DNA of 64,000 bases from Macrobrachium rosenbergii (lineage: Eukaryota > Arthropoda > Malacostraca > Decapoda > Palaemonidae). The DNA lies in contig NC_089767.1 in NCBI RefSeq assembly GCF_040412425.1, positions 1,309,469 through 1,373,468 of the forward strand, written 5' to 3'. The first letter of the stretch is position 1; each line of letters begins with the position of its first letter. Under the pieces are notes generated by a model, which saw only the letters and a program-made list of their open reading frames with translations, did not search any database and was not told the origin of the DNA. Both the position numbers and the translations under genes were made by a program. This document shows, piece after piece, positions 59,841 through 64,000 of the stretch.

Positions 59841-60200
59841 TGTTATGGTTAAAAATTTTGCCTTGTTAAAGCCTCCTCAAATGAAACAAAAAAAATGTTA
59901 TTCATTTAAAGGTAACAACAAAAACACAATTGACTTCACATTTTTTCTGTACGAACCTTATTTATCTTCATAAAAACAAAGAGATATGGCATCTTTTTGG
60001 CTGTCGCTGCCAAACCTCAATTTCACTGACACGTGGTCAGCGAAGGCATTTAAAAGGCCAGCTCGATCAAGAACAAGAACGGTGGTCACCTAAAGCAGCC
60101 AGGAGTGTCAATGGGCAGTATGGATGGCCCGAGAGATAGCCAAAGAGGATCAGATCTCTCCACCACCCTTGGAGCGTCTTCACTCTCAGAAACAAGAAAG
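59841..60200. other. Region upstream of the gag relic
   Basis: It could be the 5' leader or LTR of the retrotransposon, but no repeat partner or TG...CA border was seen. Confidence 0.35.
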
Positions 60201-60214
60201 GGCTATGTAATTAA

Positions 60215-60355
60215 TGGGGGAGGGAAGACAAAAGGGGGAGGGAAAGGGAGGGGAATGGGAAGGGGAATGTGAAAGAGAGGGGGAAGAGCAGGGAAAAAGA
60301 GGGGGAGGGGAGTGTGAGGGGAAGACAGAGGGGGAGGGAAGGGGGAGGGGAAGGT
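60215..60355 (+). repeat. G-rich purine tract with many GGGG runs
   Basis: About 140 bp almost wholly A/G, with many runs of three to five G separated by short A-rich spacers. It is compatible with G-quadruplex formation on the plus strand. The Pro-rich frame on the other strand is an artefact of composition. Confidence 0.8.
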
Positions 60356-60384
60356 GCATTCCTCTAGATTATTATTATTATTGA

Positions 60385-60440
60385 AGTAGTTTAACCAGAC
60401 CACTGAGATGGCTATCAGCTCTCATAGGACTGGCCCCAAG
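60385..60440 (-). mobile_element. SINE fragment
   Basis: GTTTAACCAGACCACTGAGA, TATCAGCTCTCATAGGACTG: body of the SINE at 15433-15695. No tRNA head. A different sequence follows (60445 onward). Confidence 0.6.
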
Positions 60441-60779
60441 GATTAGAATAAAATTCCAGGTCTAGGCCTGAGGCCTAGCTGTGGGACCGAATAGTTCATT
60501 TGGTGTGATGACAAATAAATGAAAACTAAACTAAAAACTGCACAAAGGCACACGCTTCCACACTGAAACACATGCACACAATAAATACATTTATTCACGC
60601 ACCCATACATCATCATCATCATCCAGGTGCCATATCCCCAAGGACGTCGGCAATCATGGCTTGCCACTCCTCTATTTCCGGCCCTCTGCAGCAACTGAGC
60701 TACAGACATTCTTCCTCCAGTCATTCTCACCAATCCATCGAAACCTTGAGGCACTAATGATGGTCCTGCTTAGGGCTCT

Positions 60780-61263
60780 TCCTCCTCCTCTTCTTATGCT
60801 TCTGTAGGTGCTGGTTCATCGAAGCCTAAGAATTCTAATTCCCCTTCTTCAACGACTTCCTCTGCCTGTACTACGTTGTTGCCTTCCATAGCAGTTGATA
60901 ACTGCTGGTCGAGTTGTTGCGCTGATGTTGGAGTCGAGGGGCACGTTCTTCTTTCAGCAGTCCTTTATCCAGAATGCCAGCGCAGATTCCATCTTCACGA
61001 TTGTTTTATCCCGCACTGTCGCAACTGTCTTTGCACTACCGAAGTAGCTCATACTCACAGACTTTTGTATCTCCGCCTCTTTCTTCTTTATATACCTCAC
61101 TGTGCTCTCATTAACATTAAAATGGTGGCCAACCACAGCAAAACCTTTGCCCTCCTTTAACATGTCAAGAACTTTCACCTTCTCCTAGAGGTTCATAACA
61201 GTCTTCTTTCTTTTAGACTTTGCCAGAAGCCTTAGAAGGAGCGGTGCGTTTTTTAGGAGGCAT
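60780..61263 (-). pseudogene. Tigger-type transposase N-terminus, internally deleted
   Basis: ATG at 61263 gives MPPKKRTAPSKASGK, then a shift. Downstream are EKVKVLDMLKEGKGFAVVGH and HFNVNESTVRYIKKKEAEIQ (61050-61170), the CENP-B-type helix-turn-helix of Tigger/TIGD transposases, then ALAFWIKDC (second HTH). The reading continues into an acidic Glu-rich tail (60790-60890) without a DDE domain. That suggests an internal deletion joining the DNA-binding half to the C-terminus. Confidence 0.75.
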
Positions 61264-61449
61264 TTTAGGGCTGACTACCGCTGATGAACAAAGATTGAGA
61301 AACCAAACACAAAGATGCGCGATTTCACACGGTAAGAAGATGCTGCGGACTAGGCACGAACTGAGAAGGATGCCGTGGATGCGGTCTCCCAGAATTCCAT
61401 GTTCACGAGTTGGTTGTGAATGTTCAGCCATCAACGCCAAGTGAACAGC

Positions 61450-61956
61450 CAATGAGCGCCAAGGAAAATGAATGGCGCTTCTGGAGTGGCTGCTTTGCAG
61501 ATAACAGCCAATAGCGTGTCGAGTATCATTGGTCCTGGGTACACAGCATCCAGCATCTCGAATTCTTTATATTTGCGGAGAGGTGGGTTGGGTGAAGCAC
61601 TTTTAAGAAAAACAAATATATGTTATTGAAATTTTACTGTGTTTACATTAATATATTACAGTACTGTAATAATTCAAAATTAGTCAATCCTTTTTCATCA
61701 TACAAAATGTACTTACAGTAGTCATGAATATGTCCTTAGTACGTACATGAAAATGCTATGTAACGCAGATTTAATAGAGGGTACAGTCCTGTATGTGCAG
61801 GATATCAATGTTAGTATATGTATGCACAATAGTACAGTGCATACACCATAGTGGCAAATGACCCAATATAACTCATTTCATTACTATCTCTCGTTTGTGT
61901 GTTTTGCGTGTACATTACTAAGGTTTAAGAATATTTTTTTTAAATCGTGCATTAAG
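61450..61956. other. AT-rich spacer between the two Tigger starts
   Basis: No ORF or repeat could be assigned. A short ACTTACAGTAGTCATGAATA stretch (61710) resembles Tigger subterminal sequence. Confidence 0.35.
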
Positions 61957-62245
61957 ATGTCCTCTAAATGCTCTGCTTCTTCTAAGGCCTCTGGCAAAGA
62001 GCCTACAATTAATGACTGATGAGAAGAAAGTAGACATGATTGTTATGTTAAGAGAGGGCAAAAGTCACAGAGAAGTAGCAGCCCATTATGGCATGACATT
62101 ATTTGCAGTGGCCTGCATTGAGCACCAAGAAAGTAAAATATTCATGCAGCCCTACCGTACCACCTTCGTTGCCATGTTTAAAAACCTTAACATGACAGCG
62201 CCTTCCAAAACCCCTGACAAAGCGGCGCCCTCAGATGAGATTTAA
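61957..62245 (+). pseudogene. Second Tigger-type transposase N-terminus
   Basis: ATG at 61957 starts MSSKCSASSKASGKE, similar to the opening of the copy at 61263. The sequence then shifts into DEKKVDMIVMLREGKSHREV and AAHYGMTLFAVACIEHQESK, the same helix-turn-helix in diverged form. It ends at TAA 62243-62245 after a Pro/Ser/Lys-rich stretch, with no DDE domain. The two starts face away from each other, 700 bp apart. Confidence 0.65.
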
Positions 62246-62499
62246 CTCCTCTACTTTGCTGTGCAGCCATATCTCCATCGTCATTCATTGTACTGCACAG
62301 CTAATTCATCATCATCTACAGTATACTATAATTAACATTTATCACCAGTCACTACCCGTGTGATTTAACCTTTTTACTTATTATTATTACAGGTACCCGG
62401 TGTAGTATTACATAATATTATTATTTAATAATAATTTTATTACTATTATATATACTGTAGTATTACAGTATTATTAATTTACATTATTATTCAATGTTA

Positions 62500-62736
62500 T
62501 TATACAATAAATATGAAAATAATATGAAAATACAGAATACTGCTATACGAAAAAGACCAAAAATCTGCATCCACGAATAGGCAGGTTCCCAATGAATATT
62601 TTTATAGATATGTTCCACAGAAAAACCTGCGAATAAGTGAGTTTTCCCGCGAATAAATTTTAGATAGGTGCCACAGAAAAATCCGCAAATAGGCGAGTCC
62701 GGGAACAGTGAGACCAAGAATACAGGGGGTTTACTG
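62500..62736. mobile_element. Tigger-type right end
   Basis: ATAAGTGAGTTTTCCCGCGA, GTTCCACAGAAAAACCTGCG and the terminus AATACAGGGGGTTTACTG followed by TA (62737-62738). The GTTCCACAGAAA...CGAATA block is duplicated (62610 and 62670). It probably belongs with the transposase relic 61957-62245; the left end was not found. Confidence 0.65.
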
Positions 62737-62738
62737 TA

Positions 62739-63150
62739 ATGTGTTCTTTCATGTCCAGTAGTTTCGATTACAATACTTTCTCTCCAATTTTAATTACTGT
62801 AGAGTTTCATCCATGTTGCCGATGCATGATAATTTATAGTCATTAGCAGCTTGAACAATGTTTTCTCAGCTTCAGCTACAACTTGCAGCCTAAATTTAGC
62901 AGTATATTTCCTTGCCGATTAGGGCATAATGTAAAAATACATCAGTCCTATTCTATTTAACATCATTTGCACTATAACTACGGTAATTGTTTATTATCGT
63001 ACGATGGTTGAAATACAAGCAAAACGGCTGTTGTTATCCGATTCAGTGATAAGCAAAAACAGTTCTCGTTTGGTTGTTTATGGCTGTACACATTTACGCA
63101 AGAGTATAACGTTACTAACAATACTTTTAACATTCTCTTTTACTTTTTTA
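62739..63150. repeat. Second copy of the 57165-57620 repeat
   Basis: ATGTGTTCTTTCATG.CCAGTAG, TTCTCAGCTTCAG.TACAACTTG, TACGGTAATTGTTTATTA and TTGTTTATGGCTGTAC occur in the same order at 57165-57620. The copy is bordered left by a Tigger end and right by the element starting near 63153. Confidence 0.75.
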
Positions 63151-63152
63151 GT

Positions 63153-64000
63153 GGGGCAGATAACAGAAAAATCGTGCAAATGATGATACAAGCCTCAAAT
63201 TTGGCACAAGTGTCCTCCAAGGTATACTAACCAAATCTGCCCAACTGGCCAATTGAAAATCAAGATGGCGGCCATTTTCAAGATGGCCACCAAAATAACC
63301 CACCAAGTAGATGTTTTGCATAGAAGTATTTGTAGTTGTCTGATTTGGATGATCTAAGTGTGGATTCCTATGTTTTGAAGCCTGCTGAACTATATTTTCC
63401 TGTTTAAAAAGCACTCTTGCGACATTTCTCAAGATGACCACCAAGACGTTTGTCTTTCTTTACGTAAGTTTAAGTTTTGTCCTGGGTAGTACATTTTCAA
63501 AGTTATGCATACTGTGCTGCTGTTTCTCGACCTGCTACTGTTCACATATGCAGCTGCAGAGTGATGTGCAGGGAAGCTCTGCCTGAGAGCACTTGCATCT
63601 TCCTTTGCAAACCTTCTTACAGGAGCACCTTGTCAATTCTTGACAGCTTGCTGCAATCACTGGTAATGTTGTCCAGTGTATCTGCCATGCTTCCCCTTTC
63701 TGTGTCCACCCCCATTCAGCTGGACTGCTCATGTGTGGATTACAGTGGGTTGCCTGGCCCCAGATGATCCCAGCCTGGTAGGCTGCATGCTTTGCATGTT
63801 CTCTGAGGGCTGCCTGTGTTGGTGGCATTGAGTTGTACGGCCTCTGCTTGCAGGTAAACAGATCTAGTCTTGCTTCGTCCACACCAGTGGCTGCGCTTGA
63901 TCTGTCGTACATGAGGACAACGCGTCTTTCCAGCCTCTGCATGTCAAGATCACGAATCAACGTTGGATGCTGGCTGAGACTGATGAATGTTTCAGTAATA
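63153..64000 (-). mobile_element. Unclassified TE, 3' end, running off the window
   Basis: Downstream of the Cys-rich frame on the minus strand come GATGGCCGCC-type blocks (AAGATGGCGGCCATTTTCAA at 63258 on plus), then CACTTGTGCCAAATTTGAGG and an end near GTTATCTGCCCC. The right copy of the 57165 repeat is interrupted at 63153, which supports a left border there. I recall similar 3' regions in many invertebrate genomes but cannot assign a superfamily. Confidence 0.5.
63535..64000 (-). CDS. C-terminus of a Cys-rich repeated protein, function unknown
   Basis: Open from the window edge to TAG at 63537-63535, at least 150 codons without a break. Text: DLFTCKQRPYNSMPPTQAAL, HAKHAAYQAGIIWGQA, WGWTQKGEAWQIHWTTLP, and a tail with ten Cys (CQELTRCSCKKVCKGRCKCS...LPCTSLCSC). 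The Cys pattern resembles a CXC/tesmin-like zinc-binding array. I have seen closely similar unnamed proteins in many metazoan genomes, usually multi-copy, so I place it in a transposable element. It is the only clean coding stretch in the right third. Role unknown. Confidence 0.5.
   Translation of the reverse strand, partial: ITETFISLSQHPTLIRDLDMQRLERRVVLMYDRSSAATGVDEARLDLFTCKQRPYNSMPPTQAALREHAKHAAYQAGIIWGQATHCNPHMSSPAEWGWTQKGEAWQIHWTTLPVIAASCQELTRCSCKKVCKGRCKCSQAELPCTSLCSCICEQ

Noticed and set aside
60203..60403. Pro-rich protein on the minus strand
   Set aside because: Antisense reading of the polypurine tract.

Overview
The window is nuclear DNA from an animal with a repeat-swollen genome, most likely a decapod crustacean. 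The evidence is the density of DIRS-type retrotransposons with several ITR families, tRNA-derived SINEs with (AAT)n tails, long (AT)n microsatellites, and a host gene whose coding exons are 16.6 and 21.4 kb apart. The species cannot be named from the sequence. There is nothing prokaryotic: no operons, no CRISPR array and no intact rRNA or tRNA gene.

Host gene. Three short minus-strand exons (44586-44717, 27870-27985 and 6225-6446) have good splice signals and fit each other in phase (0/0, then 2/2). Together they encode about 157 residues that look like the middle and C-terminal half of the RNA polymerase I subunit RPA49 (POLR1E/PAF53). I did not find the upstream and downstream exons, which may lie outside the window. 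Nearly everything between and around these exons is transposable element (TE).

Region by region. 1-636 is the end of a piggyBac-like element inserted at TTAA into the tyrosine-recombinase gene of a DIRS element (637-4170, minus). 7946-14161 is a DIRS element with inverted terminal repeats, inserted into a roughly 350-bp tandem array. 15034-16335 is a DIRS end interrupted by one repeat that is itself interrupted by a SINE. 16340-26721 is one Jockey-type LINE on the minus strand. It is split by a Tc1/mariner-like element (16905-20565, itself carrying a piggyBac-derived element at 17033-18961) and by a SINE (22410 onward) whose (AAT)n tail holds a Dong/R4-like LINE (22686-26008), which in turn holds a MITE. 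26930-27490 is another DIRS fragment. 28338-30533 is a second piggyBac-derived non-autonomous element. 30680-34877 is the related full-length piggyBac element with a frameshifted transposase. 35186-42970 is a third DIRS with ITRs. 43050-43374 is a Tigger MITE. 45066-45860 is a DIRS end.

Right third. A Penelope-like element (46860-47285 plus 54340-55560, minus) is split by a 7-kb DIRS element (47288-54337) and carries a possible hammerhead ribozyme core near its 5' end. An LTR retrotransposon gag/protease (55834-59840, minus) is split by a Tigger element (56207-58360), which contains a smaller Tigger MITE of its own family. 60780-62736 holds two broken Tigger transposase starts. The right edge is the Cys-rich C-terminus of a repeated protein of unknown class.

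The value of the window is as a layered record of transposition in the introns of one essential gene. Several insertions can be undone exactly on paper from their target-site duplications. I found no convincing undescribed biological system. The most unusual points are the piggyBac family that carries a roughly 380-bp satellite, the same-strand orientation of all seven DIRS copies, and the possible ribozyme.
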